64,000 nt of DNA from contig CM031601.1 of the NCBI GenBank assembly GCA_018398815.1, positions 33,166,369-33,230,368 on the forward strand. The letters are read 5' to 3'. Within the stretch, counting starts at the first letter, position 1, and the number at the start of each line of letters is the position of its first letter. Shown here piece after piece: positions 22,070 through 34,924 of this stretch. A model generated the notes under the pieces. That model searched no databases and was not told the DNA's origin. It saw only the letters and a list, made by a program, of their open reading frames with translations. The DNA comes from Conus ventricosus (Eukaryota > Mollusca > Gastropoda > Neogastropoda > Conidae). The position numbers were made by a program, and so were the translations under genes.

Positions 22070-23435
22070 AGTACACATGCAGGCGTGTTTATTTTCTCCT
22101 CAAACAGTCGCCTGCTGTTTCTTGCGTCAAAGCTGTGAATTAATCCAACATGCATGTTCCTTTGTGTAGGTTGTGTTGTATTTTTTCTTCTTTTTTTTTT
22201 TTTCTTTCCGGCTTTTTTGTTTGCATGTTTGTTTTTCGGTCATGTAGATAAAACACCAGACCTGTATTCCCCCTAAACTCACTTGGCACCATTCTGCCCC
22301 TAGAAGCGGACATGATTCCACGGGTATTCCTTGGAATTCGGGCTTGTTTTGCCTGGCTGAGATATTCCGTTGCATGTAGTCTTCGATTTTCTCCTTTTTT
22401 GTCCCTCGCACCACTCGGCCACTCCCACCTTTGAGTGGAATCATCTGGTGTGTTTGGAGAGCTTATAGACTTCTTCCAGCATGCGCGCTGCTGTACAAAT
22501 ATACAGAGATTTGGATACTCTATTCTTTTCGTCTGAAAGATAAGAGTTCTTCAGTTCTTGTTAACAAGAAAATCGAAAGAGGAAAGGGATTATAGAGATA
22601 ACTGTCTTACTTTAGAAATCCTGCAGAAAAAGCCCCAAATGATGAAAATTCAAATGCCAGATTCGGACGAGTTATTCCTAGACATTCTGATTATGGAAAT
22701 AACCGGAGAAACAACATTTAATATTCTTAAAAACAAAGATAGAAATGGACCGAAAAGAAACGTCGATCGTAAAATTTACAAAGAGCAAATCATTGATCGG
22801 AAACAGACGCTGTGATCCTCCGCTCAGCAAAACACACACAGACTGACAGTATTGTGTGAGACCTGGGGCCAAAAGGGGGAAATTAACAAACATTTCTGGT
22901 CACAAAAAAACAAAATTTTTGTAAACAATGAACGTTAAAGCTATTCAAGGACTCAGGAATAACACAAGCTAAACCAGACGAGACTAAACAAGAAAAACAT
23001 TCTGACATTTACAAGCAGGCAGAATGTTGTTATTGCTGAAATCGGGAAATGTGCAAATGTCATGCGGAAACTAAGTCTGATAAAGTCCGACTGGATTCGT
23101 CAGATGATAAAAAGAAGGTAATATACTCAAAATATATGGAGAATAAAACACATGTTGTTTTTCACGCCCATTGCAGACTGGCCAGTGTTTTGTGATGTGT
23201 TGATGTCTGTTGGCTGAAACCTCTGAAGATGACGTCAGTGTCCAAGATCGATTTTGCATTTTGATTTGTGTTCAATGATAACGTGGTCTGTCTTAGTCCT
23301 CTCATTCTTTGAGAGCTTGAAAATAAATGTTTTGAAAATGACATGTGCAAGATTGTCTGTTGAGATGGAGATATTGAACTCATTGAAATAAAAGCAACAG
23401 AAGCAGTAAACTTCATAATTTGTCTCGCTGTCTCA
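22070..23435. other. unique AT-rich region, no gene recognised
   Basis: Open frames of 60-105 codons exist, but none has a recognisable motif. On the minus strand near 22280-22440 an open stretch is followed by a donor-like GTGAGT, too weak to call an exon. AATAAA occurs at about 23320 on the plus strand. Confidence 0.5.
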
Positions 23436-23454
23436 TCGTCAGTGTCACTTCTGC

Positions 23455-23805
23455 TGTGACATCATTTCAGTGACATCATTTCAGTGACATCATTTCAGTG
23501 ACATTATTTCAGTGACATCATTTCAGTGACATCGTTTCAGTGACATCATTTCAGTGACATCACTTCAGTGACACTATTTCAGTGACGTCATTTCAGTGAC
23601 ATCATTTCAGTGACATAATTTCAGTGACATCACTTCAGTGACACTATTTCAGTGACATCACTTCAGTGACATCATTTCAGTGACATCATTTCAGTGACAT
23701 CACTTCAGTGACATCACTTCAGTGACATCACTTCAGTGACATTATTTCAGTGACATCATTTCAGTGACATTATTTCAATGACATCATTTCAGTGACATCA
23801 TTTCC
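23455..23805 (+). repeat. 14-bp minisatellite, about 25 copies
   Basis: The unit is TTTCAGTGACATCA. Variants change CATCA to CACTA, CGTCA or CATTA. Every unit holds a CRE-like TGACATCA or TGACGTCA word. Confidence 0.95.
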
Positions 23806-23834
23806 ACGCCGCTCTTCCCAGTTTCCCATCCATG

Positions 23835-24615
23835 GCTGTACCCAGACTTTACCGCCTCTCTCCCCGGCATCTCCAGTCCACAGGAAACAGAATCACATGA
23901 CTTCACTGCTCTCTCCCCGGAATCTCCAATCCACAGGAATCAGTATCACATTATTTCACCGCCTCTCTCCCCGGCATCTCCAATCCACAGGAAACAGCAT
24001 CACGTGATTTTACCGCCTCTCCCCCCCCCCCCCCCTCCCTGGCATCTCCAATCCACAGGAAACAGAATCACATGACATTACCGCATCTCTCCCCGGCATC
24101 TCCAATCCACAGGAATCAGTATCACATAACTTCACCGCCTCTCTCCCCGGCATCTCCAATCCACAGGAATCAGTATCACATGACTTTACCGCCTCCCTCC
24201 CCAGCATCTCCAATCCACAGGAAACAGTATCACATGACTTTACCGCATCTCTCCCCGGCATCTCCAATCCACAGGAACAGTATCACATGACTTAACCACC
24301 TCTTCCCCGGCATCTCCAATCCACAGGAAACAGTATCACATGACTTCATCGCCTCTCCCCCGGCATCTCCAATCCACAGGAATCAGTATCACATGACTTC
24401 ATCGCCTCCCCCCCCCCCCCCCCGGCATCTCCAGTCCACAGGAATCAGTATCACATGACTTCATCGCCCCCCCCCCCCCCCCCCCGGCATCTCCAGTCCA
24501 CAGGAATCAGTATCACATGACTTCATCGCCTCTCCCCCGGCATCTCCAGTCCACAGGAAACAGTATCACATGACTTCATCGCCTCTCCCCCAGCATCTCC
24601 AGTCCACAGGAAAAA
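23835..24615 (+). repeat. ~54-bp minisatellite, about 14 copies with C tracts
   Basis: The units contain CCCCGGCATCTCCAATCCAC, AGGAATCAGTATCACATGAC and TTCACCGCCTCT. The C run at the unit junction has grown to 14-17 nt in three copies (near 24020, 24410 and 24470). It lies in the putative 3' flank of the minus-strand gene. Confidence 0.95.
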
Positions 24616-24688
24616 GTCAGTGTCACATCGCCAGGACGCAACCCGCTAGAGCAGACACTGCCTTGCTGGCGGATTATTTCAGTGATGG

Positions 24689-25230
24689 TTACTGGTACCT
24701 GTTTCGATCCAACATAGGCAGGATATCATCTTCTGCTGACATCGATGATTGCTTAATGGTGGAACCGGCGTGGGTGAGATGCTCATCCAGAGAGTACCAC
24801 TCCATCCGTCCAACGACACTCTCCATCAGCTTGTCCATACCGTCGACATCCACATGCACTGACCAAGGCCATAGCCGTGGAGAGCAAATCCAAACAAGTC
24901 ACCTCGCGAGCAGAGCATGAAGGACAAACAGAATCGATACTTACATAAGGTATGCTGATCGATGGTGAGGAGGATAATAAAGACGATAGCTTGGATTTCC
25001 TCTCTGGTCAGAAACTGCATGACAGGGCTGTGCTCCACGCTTACTTTCATAATATATCCTAGCGTCAAACAGGTCCGAGAGATACAGAAACCCGAAGTGT
25101 TAGTCAGGAAATTTGAAGAGTACTCTCTGAAGACGCGCCCATTTAGTGGATTAAACTCGATCTTGTGGTCCCACTGTCCCATTTGAGCCATAGCAAATGT
25201 ATAAGCAGCTGTGGTTGGAGTCGGTCGGAG
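24689..25230 (-). CDS. 3' end of an unidentified gene: two exons with an 86-nt intron
   Basis: On the minus strand a coding exon runs from 25230 to 24945 (286 nt), preceded by an acceptor GATTTTTCAG. It is open throughout, starting LRPTPTTAAYTFAM, with FREYSSNFLTNTSGFCISR in the middle and QAIVFIILLTIDQHTL near its end. It ends at a consensus donor T|GTAAGTAT. The intron is 24944-24859 and ends TTGGTCAG. The last exon (24858-24689, 170 nt) begins TG|CATGTGGAT, so the split codon reads TTG, the phase matches, and the frame then runs HVDVDGMDKLMESVV, MEWYSLDEHLTHAGSTIKQS, DILPMLDRNRYQ to a TAA stop. Together this gives about 152 residues of a C-terminus with ordinary globular composition and no repeats. 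I do not recognise the family. Hydrophobic stretches (CLTLGYIM, AIVFIILL) could be core helices or weak membrane segments. Upstream exons would lie at higher coordinates and were not found. It could be a pseudogene copy, but the retained intron argues against retrocopying. Confidence 0.62.
24859..24944 (-). other. GT-AG intron of the unidentified gene
   Basis: Minus-strand intron of 86 nt with donor GTAAGTAT and acceptor CTTGGTCAG. It is phase 1. The polypyrimidine tract is weak. Confidence 0.6.
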
Positions 25231-25540
25231 CTGAAAAATCCGACAATTCTAGGCTGTGATGACAATCGACCCGCTCCCCCCCTCCCCCCCCCCCCCCTAG
25301 GGAGCAAGTATAGACATGAGAAAATGACATTGAAGACTTTGATTACATGACACAACCTTCAAGAGAAAATGATTCCCATGGAAGGGAATTCATGTGGGAT
25401 TCTGGCTAAACTGGTGTAGATGGGCGTTTTGTACTGCGTGTGATCCCTGCGACCGTCTACCTAATGTTTTTGTTCAGTTATTTATTTAGCTGTCAACCCT
25501 GTGCACTGGGGTCTAGTGGTTACAGAGATGCGGTGTAGCG
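25231..25540. other. unassigned flank of the gene
   Basis: Contains a C-rich stretch at 25274-25298 (CCCCCCTCCCC...). No further exon is recognised. Confidence 0.5.
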
Positions 25541-25559
25541 TATATGGACTTGCCGCACG

Positions 25560-25685
25560 CAGTGACATTTTCCTGATGACACTGAAACTGAAACTCATCT
25601 CTCAAAGACGTCGGCACTGTGGTGTTTTTGACACTGAAACTGAAACTCATGTCTCAAAGACGTCGGCACTGTGCTGTTTTTCACT
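25560..25685 (+). repeat. ~56-bp tandem duplication
   Basis: GACACTGAAACTGAAACTCA followed by TGTCTCAAAGACGTCGGCAC occurs twice. Confidence 0.9.
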
Positions 25686-25734
25686 GCATGGTGCATCATG
25701 GCATGTGGTCCCGGAGGGATGACAAGGGACTGAA

Positions 25735-27462
25735 CTAATGGCTGTAGGATTGGCTGTGAACTAATGGCTGTGAACTAATGGCTGTAGGATTGGCTGTGAA
25801 CTAATGGCTGTAGGATTGGCTGTGAACTAATGGCTGTAGGATTGGCTGTGAACTAATGGCTATAGGATTGGCTGTGAACTAATAGCTGTAGGATAGGCTG
25901 TGAACTAATAGCTGTAGGATTGGCTGTGAACTAATAGCTGTAGGATTGGCTGTCAGCTAATGGCTGTGAACTCATGGCTGTGAACTAATGGCTGTAGGAT
26001 TGGTTTTGAACTAATGGCTGTGAACTAATGGCTATGTAGTAATGGCTGTAGCATTGGTTGTGAGCCAATGACTGTAGGAATGGATATGGAGTAATGGCTG
26101 TAGGATTGGCTGTGAACTAATGGCTGTAGGATTGGCTGTGAATTAATGGCTGTGAACTAATGGCTGCAGGATTGGCTGTGAACCAATGACGGAGGATTGG
26201 CTTTGAGCTATTAGCGGTAGGATTGGCTACTAACTAGATGTAGAAATGGCTGTGAACGTAAAGGCTGTATGATTGGCTGTAAACTAATTGCTGTAGGATT
26301 TACTGTGAACTAATGGCTGTAGAATTGGCTGTGAACTAATGGCTGTAAAATTGGCTGTGAAGTAACGACTGTAGTATTGGTTGTGAATGGCTGCAGGATT
26401 GACTGTGGAATAATCGGTGTAGGATTGGCTGTGAACTAATGGCTGTGGGATTGGCTGTGAACTGATTTTAGAATTGACTGTGAAACAATGGCTGTAGGCT
26501 TGAATGTGAACTAATGGCCTTAGGATTGGCTGTGCAATAATGGCTGTAGGTCTGGCTGTGAACTGATGGCTTTATGATTGACTGTGAGCTAATGGCTGTA
26601 GGACTGGCTGTGAACTAATGGCTGTAAGATTGGCTGTGAATTAATGGCTGTAGGATTGGCTGTGAATTAATGGCTGTAGGATTGGCTGTGAATTAATGGC
26701 TGTAGGATTGGCTGTGAACCAATGGCCTTAGGATTGGCTGTGAACTAATGTTGTAGGATTGGCTGTTAATCAATGGCTGTAGGATTGGCTGTGAACTAAT
26801 GGCTGTAGGATTGACTGTGAACTAATGGCTGTAGGATTGGCTGTGAAGAAATGGCTGTAGGATTGGCTGTGAACTAATGTTTTAGGATTGGCTGTGAACT
26901 AATGGATGTAGGGCTGACTGTGAACTAATGGCTGTAGGATTGGCTGTGAACTAATGGCTGTAGGGTTGACTGTGATCTAATGGCCTTAGGATTGGCTGTG
27001 AACTAATGGCTGTGAACTAATGGCTGTAGGATTGGCTGTGAACTAATGGCTGTAGGGTTGACTGTGATCTAATGGCCTTAGGATTGGCTGTGAACTAATG
27101 GCTGTGAACTAATGGCTGTAGGATTGGCTGTGAACTAATGGCTGTGAACTAATGGCTGTAGGATTGGCTGTGAACTAATGGCTGTAGGATTGGCTGTGAA
27201 GTAATGGCTGTGAACTAGTAGCTGTAGGATTGGCTGTGAACTAATGGCTGTAGGATTGGCTGTGAACTAATGGCTGTAGGATTGGCTGTGAAGTAATGGC
27301 TGTGAAGTAATGGCTGTAGGATTGACTGTGAACTAATGGCTGTAGGATTGGCTGTGAACTAATGGCTGTGAACTAATGGCTGTAGGATTGGCTGTGAACT
27401 AATGGCTGTAGGATTGGCTGTGAAGTAATGGCCGCAGCATTGACTGTGAACTAATGGCTGTA
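25735..27462 (+). repeat. 26-bp minisatellite, about 66 copies
   Basis: The unit is AACTAATGGCTGTAGGATTG then GCTGTG. Some units drop GTAGGATTGGCT to give short 14-bp steps. The central part (about 26.2-26.6 kb) is more diverged than the edges. Confidence 0.96.
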
Positions 27463-27620
27463 TCTGACCTGTTTTGGGTATTTGGATCTACTGTCGCGTT
27501 CAGGCAGTGGAATCAATATTCTGTGTGCCTGTTTAAACAAGAAGATGAAAGAATCAGCAGAATGGCGCTGTCAATGGATTTACGTAGTGTATACATTTCT
27601 GGCTTGCAGGAAGGGCCGGG
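27463..27620. other. unassigned spacer
   Basis: No repeat recognised. A short open frame has no motif. Confidence 0.5.
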
Positions 27621-27621
27621 C

Positions 27622-27936
<315 letters not shown>

Positions 27937-27999
27937 TACGATCTGGACATAAAGGTTACATACACGCTGCACTCAGGTTGTGGTGATTCCGCTTGGCTG

Positions 28000-28480
28000 T
28001 ACCCTCCACACCATCAGGTCCAGGTCCACCTCCCCACCCTCCACCACCACCACCACCACCATCACCTCCACCATCACCACCACTACCACCTACCCAGCAC
28101 CCTACCTCTCCCTCCACCTCCCCATTCCTCCTCCGGTCACACGGCCAGGGCAGCAGACAGGGACAGTGATGTCACTGACCACGGAGGTCGGCGCCAGTTC
28201 CAGTCTGTCTTGGCAAACGGTGCACTTTCCATGCAGACCCCCTCCCCCCCTCCCCCCTGTCTTCCCACTCACTCTCCACCCCCTTTCCTCCGCTACGCTC
28301 TGCACCGTTGTCGTTGGCTGAGGTCCAGAGGACAGTGACGTCACAGGAACATGCATGTCATCCAGCGGATGACTCACTCAGCCGTTACTCAATTCCCATT
28401 GGGTAACCTGGCTGTGACGTCATGATTCGGAATATACCGGGAAAAGAACACTCCGGGGGATGCTTATATAGTGTTTTGTT
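28000..28480 (+). promoter_or_regulatory. CRE/CCAAT/TATA promoter-like module, copy 2
   Basis: Perfect TGACGTCA palindromes lie at 28336-28343 and 28415-28422. An AP-1-like TGACTCA is at 28370-28376 and an inverted CCAAT (ATTGG) at 28398-28402. A TATATAG follows about 40 bp after the second CRE. The segment is the inverted homologue of 1865-2405. It retains a single copy of the piece that became a 42-bp minisatellite there. The order CRE, AP-1, CCAAT, CRE, TATA suggests a plus-strand promoter with a start near 28.49-28.50 kb. No convincing coding exon follows; the next 450 bp are mostly CA and GA repeats. Promoter function is inference from motifs alone. Confidence 0.55.
28465..28471 (+). promoter_or_regulatory. 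TATA-box-like TATATAG
   Basis: It lies in GATGCTTATATAGTG, 43 bp downstream of the second CRE of copy 2. It is not present in the other copy of the module. Confidence 0.45.
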
Positions 28481-28594
28481 TTCTTCCACCCCGTCTTCTG
28501 TTCTCACCCCACCGTTTAAAAAAAATAAATCTGTGTGTTGCTTACAGTCCAGTCGATTACGGAGCTATCTGGAGACGTCAGTTATTGCCCTTCA

Positions 28595-29225
<631 letters not shown>

Positions 29226-29236
29226 TAATAATAATA

Positions 29237-29302
<66 letters not shown>
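29226..29302 (+). repeat. (AAT)n microsatellite
   Basis: AATAAT tract with one slip near 29240. Confidence 0.97.
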
Positions 29303-29306
<4 letters not shown>

Positions 29307-29344
29307 GGTATAGTGTGCCGTCCTTTACTTTCGGTTCACGTTTT

Positions 29345-30530
29345 CGTCAAGCTTTGTTTCAATGTGAAAGACTTGTTTAACGGTGTAGAAGGCGAAGTAT
29401 CCTTTGTTCAGATGTGAAAGACTTGTTTAATAGTGTAGAAGGTGAAGTGTTCTTTGTTTTAATGTGAAAAATTTGTTTAACGGTGGAGAAGGTGAAGTGT
29501 TCTTTGTTTAGAAGTGAACGATTCCTTTGATGGTGTAGAAGGTAAAGTGTTCTTCGTTTCAATGTGAAAGATTTGTTTAATGGTGTAGAAAGTGAAGTGT
29601 CCTTTTTTAGATGTGAAAGTTTCCTTTGATGGTGTAGAAGGTAAAGTATTCTTTGTTTCAATGTGAAAGATTTGTTTAACGGTGTGGAAGGTAAAGTGTT
29701 CTTTGTATAACATGAAAGACTCGTTCAATGGTATTGAAGCTGAAGTGTTCTTTGTTTGGATGTGAAAGACTGGTTTTACGGTGTAAAAGGCGAAGTGTTC
29801 ATTGTTTCAATGTGAGACTTGTTTAACGGTGTAAAAGGCGAAGTGTCCTTTGTTTGGATGTGAAAGATTTGGTTAACAGTGTAAAAGGCCAAGTGTGCTT
29901 TGGATGTGAAAGACTTGGTTAACGGTGTAAAAGGCGGTGTTCTTTGTTTCAATGTGAAAGATCTGGTTCCCCCGAAGTGTTCTTTGTTTAGATGTGAAAG
30001 ACTTGGTTAACGGTGTAAAAGACGAAACTTTCTTTGTTTCAATGTGATTGGTTTGTTAAATGGTGAAGAAGGCGAAGTGTTCTTTGCTTCAATGTGAAAG
30101 ACTTGTTAAACGGTGTAGAAGGTAAACTGTTCTTTGTGTTAACGTCAAAGATTTGTTTAACTGTGTGGAAGGTGAAGTGTTTTTTTGTTTCAATGTGAAA
30201 GGTTTGTTAAATGGTGTAGAAGGTGAAAAATTTCTTTTTTCAATGTGAAAGACTTATTTAACGGTGGAGAAGGTGAAGTGTTCTTTGTTTGGACGTGAAA
30301 GACTTATTAAATGTGTAGAAGGTGAAGTGTTCTTTGAATAACGTGAAAGACTTGTTTAATGGTATTGACGTGAAAGACTTGTTTGACGGTTGTAGAAGGT
30401 GAAGTGTTCTTTGTTTGATGTGAAAGACTTGTTCAACGGTATAGAAGGTGTAGTATTCTTTGTTTCAATGTAAAAGTCTTGTTTAACGCCGTAGAAGGGG
30501 AAGTGTTCTTTGGATGGGTAATAGGTCGTA
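29345..30530 (+). repeat. ~50-bp minisatellite, about 24 copies, diverged
   Basis: The units contain CTTTGTTTCAATGTGAAAGA, then CTTGTTTAACGGTGTAGAAG and GTGAAGTGTT. Divergence between units is considerable and the edges are gradual. Confidence 0.93.
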
Positions 30531-30559
30531 TGTGGTTCTACCGTGTACAGGGTCATGTG

Positions 30560-31955
30560 TGGATTATCCATTCAGAAAGTCCAGTGTCCTTTATAAGGTC
30601 AGTTTCCTTTAGGTGCACAGGTCAGTGTCTGTTAGCTGTGCAGATGATCAGTGTCATTTAGCTCTATAGAAAGACAAGACTGCTTTGATTCTGTAGAAGG
30701 TCAATGTCAGTTGGCTGTTCAGAAGGTCAATGACAAATTGTTGTACAAATGGTAAGTGTCATTTAGCTTTATGGAAGGTCAGAGATAGTTAATTTCAAAC
30801 AGGGTCAGTGTCAGTCAGCTGCACAGTAGATAAGTGTCATGTAGCTGTTCAAAAGGTAGTGTCGTTTGCTTATATAGAAGGTACGTGTCATTTAGCTGAA
30901 CAGATGGTCAAGTGTCTGACTATAGAAGGTCTGTGCCATTTAGCTGTACAGATGGTCAAGTGTCTGTATAGAAGGTCTGTGCCATTTAGCTGTACAGATA
31001 GTCAAGTGTCTAACTGTATACAAGGTCTGTGCCATTTAGCTACACAGATGGTCAAGTGTCTGTATAGAAGGTCTGTGTCAATTAGCTATGTAGATGGTCT
31101 AACTGTATAGAAGGTCTGTGCCATACAGCTGTACACATGGTCAAGTGTCTGACTGCATAGAAGGCCTGTGCCATTTAGCTGTACAAATGGTCAGGTGTCT
31201 AACTGTATAGAGGGTCTGTGCCATTTAGCAGTACAGATGGTCGGATGTACAAGTGTATAGAAGGTTTGTGCCATTTAGCTGAACAGATGGTCAGCTAACT
31301 GTATAGAGGGTCTGTGCCATTTAGCTGTACTGAAAGTGAAGTTTCATTTAGATGTATAGAAGGTTACTGCCATTTATTTGAATGGATAGTCAAATGGTGT
31401 TTGGCTGTACAAATGGCCAGGTGTCATTGAGCTGTATAATACGTCAGGTGTCATTGAGCTGTATAGCAGGTCAGGTGTCATTGAGCTGTCATTGGTGAAG
31501 AAGGTGTCATTGAACTGTATGGAAGATCATGTCATTGAGCTGTATAGCAGGTCAGGTGTCATTGAGCTTATAGCAGGTCAGGTGTCATTGAGCTGTACAG
31601 CAGGTCAGGTGTCATTGAGCTGTATAGCAGGTCAGGTGTCATTAAGCTGTATAGAGGTCAGGCGTCATTAAGCTGTGCGGAAGATCATGTCATTGAGCTG
31701 TATTGCAGGTTAGGTGTCATTGAGCTGTATAGCAGGTCAGGTGTCATTGAGCTGTGTAGCAGTTCAGGTGTCACTGAGTGTAGACCAGGTCACATGTCAT
31801 TGAGCTGTACAGAAGATCAAGTGGCATTTACCTGTATAGAAGATCAGTGTCGTGTAGCTGTATAGAAGGTCAGTGTCGTGTAGCTGTATAGAAGATCAGT
31901 GTCGTGTAGCTGTATAGAAGGTCAGTGTCGTGTAGCTGTATAGAAGGTCAGCTCC
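30560..31955 (+). repeat. family of 27-50-bp tandem units
   Basis: All units share TGTATAGAAGGTC or TGTATAGCAGGTC. The left part has GCCATTTAGCTGTACAGATG with a ~50-bp period. The part at 31.42-31.78 kb has GGTCAGGTGTCATTGAGCTG with a ~27-bp period. The end has GTCAGTGTCGTGTAGC. It reads as one array whose unit was repeatedly replaced. Confidence 0.92.
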
Positions 31956-31959
31956 CCCT

Positions 31960-32470
31960 CTGGTCAAATGCCGTTTTATCGAACAAAAGACCCGTCTTTT
32001 GCCGTAAGATAGTCAAATGGCGTTTTACCATATAGAAGATCAAGAGTTGTTTGGCTGCAGAGAAGGTCAAGTATCGTTTTGCCGTCAAGAGCTGTTTTGC
32101 TGTGCAGATAGCCACGTGTCGTTTTGCTGTTCACAAAGACCAGTGTTTGTTTTGCCAAAAAATAGATCAAGTGTCGTTTCGCCGTCAAGTGTCGTTTCGC
32201 CGTCAAGTGTCGTTTCGCCGTCAAGTGTCGTTTCGCCGTCAAGTGTCGTTTTGCCGTCAAGTGTTGTTTTGCTATACATATAGCCAAGTGTCGTTTCGCC
32301 GTAAAATGTTGTTTTGCTGTGCAGAGAGCCACGTGTCGTTTTGCTTTTCAGTAAGTTCAGTGTTTGTTTTGCCGAAAATAGAAGATCAAGCGCCGTTTCA
32401 CCGTTAAGTGTCGTTTTGCCATCAAATGATGTTTTGCCCTACAAACAGCCAAGAGTCGTTTTGCTCTTCC
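31960..32470 (+). repeat. tandem units built on GTCAAGTGTCGTTTCGCC
   Basis: An 18-bp unit repeats six times at about 32166-32272, flanked by longer ~40-50-bp relatives carrying TGTCGTTTTGCTG. Confidence 0.92.
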
Positions 32471-33120
32471 CGTATATTGCTCCAACTCCCTCGCAAGTCC
32501 TTCCCCCCACGCCTCCCCCACCCCGTCCACCCCTCTCTGCCTGTTTGTCTGTCGGTTTGTCTATCTCTATCTGTCTGTCGGTCTTTCTTTCTCCCTTTTA
32601 CACACGACACGACACATACACGGGCTATCACGCTGAAGAAGAAGAGTACACACTATGGCTTGACATTCAAAGGTTGCTCTGCCCGACGGCCATGGCACAA
32701 TGGTAAAGTACTCACTGAACTCTCCTCTTGTTTTGCCTCAGACAGACATCATCAGGCAGTGATCCCAATCACCAAGCCTTGTCGGACGTCGGAGTGCAAG
32801 GAGTCAGTCGGTATCAGTGCTGATAAACCAAAGCAGAAATAAACAGTGTTGTCAGGCGCGATAACCCGTTCCAGGAATGAGAACCTGTAAACAGCACATC
32901 GCACCAACCTCACAGTCAAAAGACGCAGATGGTACAGAAGGGGAAGGGAAGAAGGGGCGGGTGCAGAGGTGGAGTAGAGAGGGGGTGGAGGAAAGAGGAG
33001 GGAAGGGTAGGAGGGAGGAGGTGAGACTGGGAGCGAGTAGTAACAGATAAAATTCTAAGGCAACGTATTTCAAGCACAATTTCTAAGGAAAACTGTGATA
33101 ACGTTTCCAGGAGTGAACAT
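32471..33120. other. unassigned; short TC/CTGT tract near 32540-32600
   Basis: A CTGTCTGTCGGT-like stretch is present. An acceptor-like TTTTGCCTCAG lies near 32740 but has no supported exon. A purine-rich stretch lies at 32940-33035. Confidence 0.5.
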
Positions 33121-33127
33121 GGATAAC

Positions 33128-33128
33128 C

Positions 33129-33204
<76 letters not shown>

Positions 33205-33258
33205 GCGCACACACGCACGCACGCACGCACGTGCGCACGCACGCACGCACGCACACAC
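33128..33258 (+). repeat. (CA)n with (GCAC)n end
   Basis: A CA tract to about 33203, then CGCACGCA words. Confidence 0.97.
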
Positions 33259-33552
33259 AAATAAATGGAGAACTTGTTTGTGGTAAGACCAAGTTTTCCT
33301 GACAGGTCAATGGCACGGTGGGGATGCACGATCTTCACTTTTCCCCGGAGTCAGAAACAGGGAACTGCTTCCAACCACCCGCGGTGTCCGTCTGCACGTG
33401 CCCGGACCAGTCTAGGAAAACATACCCCCCCCCCCCCACCACCACCAAAAAAAAAAAAAAAATCCTCCACACTATCAGGAAAGTTTGTCAAGTCCTTTCT
33501 GCCAAGGATGGGGCTTTTCCCGACACAGACAAACAAACAAAAAATACAAGTC

Positions 33553-33556
<4 letters not shown>

Positions 33557-33613
<57 letters not shown>

Positions 33614-33615
33614 AG

Positions 33616-33648
<33 letters not shown>

Positions 33649-33650
33649 CA
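33557..33650 (+). repeat. (GA)n microsatellite
   Basis: A GA tract with two breaks. Confidence 0.97.
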
Positions 33651-33770
33651 CTTCCTTTAGCTAAAACAAAGACATAAATACAAATGGGTCACTGAAATCA
33701 CGCACATTTCTTTAAAGCCGAAAGATATAAAATATGTATTGAGTATAGAGTGTCACTTGTATATATGCAG

Positions 33771-33848
<78 letters not shown>
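33771..33848 (+). repeat. (GA)n microsatellite
   Basis: A GA tract with one break. Confidence 0.97.
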
Positions 33849-33853
<5 letters not shown>

Positions 33854-34630
33854 CATAGATACCAGACTGTTTGTAGGACATCCGGCCAACGCTAGCAGAA
33901 AGAAATAGAAAACAAAGCAACAGAAATTACAAATTATATCAGAGAAGAAAAAAGCACCATACCCGAAACATGAATCAATTCACATAAACATTTCCTGCTC
34001 TTACATCCATATCCACCATTTCTGAAATTGCCCAGCTCTCTTTTCACGACTGCATTGTGTACAAAGATGACAAAAGCAAACCTTGGCCATGTTCTGGGTT
34101 TAAACCAAGGTATTCACAAGGTAATTAATACAACAGAGTTTAATGAAATGTCGAGAGCTATCCATTCTCTTAAATCCGTGATGGACAGATGGATGGTGTA
34201 GCAAATGGACAGCAAATCCCAAAATGCTGTTTGTAAAGTGTAAATTTTGACATTCGCGCAAAACGGGCAAAGATTCAAATGACGCCTGCGCCTTTTGTTG
34301 ATATCCATACCACTGATTCCAGTCCTAACCTTTGCTTAAGCATTTCTACACGTAGACATCATGTCTCCAAACTGCTCGACCCATGTGTTGTCCCCCTTTA
34401 GAGACATCTGTATACCGCCACAGTCGTCTGATGATTGTTGTTTTAGAGGTGGCGTTGTATGTCTCCTGTTCATATTTTGAGAAGAAAAAAACAACAACTG
34501 AATTGTTGATATCGATCTTTCTTTTTGGAAGTTTGGAAACCGCTGTAGGAAAACAGGATGTCTAATCAATCAAATTTTCTTTTTGAATCTTGGCGAATCG
34601 GTGTTGGAAAATGAGATGGTCTAGTCAATG
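33849..34630. other. unique AT-rich sequence
   Basis: No gene or repeat recognised. Confidence 0.55.
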
Positions 34631-34634
34631 TGGA

Positions 34635-34924
34635 GACAACTGATGGTCCAATGGAGTCGGGTCTTGATTAGACAACTGATGGTCCAATGGAGTCGGGTCT
34701 TGATTAGACAACTGATGGTCCAATGGAGTCGGGTCTTGATTAGACAACTGATGGTCCAATGGAGTCGGGTCTTGATTAGACAACTGATGGTCCAATGGAG
34801 TCGGGGGTCTTGATTAGACAACTGATGGTCCAATGGAGTCGGGTCTTGATTAGAAAACTGATGGTCCAATGGAGTCGGGTCTTGATTAGACAACTGATGG
34901 TCCAATGGAGTCGGGTCTTGATTA
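34635..34924 (+). repeat. 36-bp minisatellite, 8 copies
   Basis: The unit is GACAACTGATGGTCCAATGG then AGTCGGGTCTTGATTA. The copies are nearly identical, so expansion is recent. Each holds a CCAAT word. Open repetitive frames on both strands follow from the 36-bp period. Confidence 0.97.

Noticed and set aside
22127..22444. Possible exon on the minus strand with a GTGAGT donor
   Set aside because: It includes a poly-A/T run, has no acceptor or homologous motif, and cannot be linked to another exon.
32690..32842. Possible exon after TTTTGCCTCAG
   Set aside because: The short frame has no recognisable motif and no matching donor or neighbour exon.
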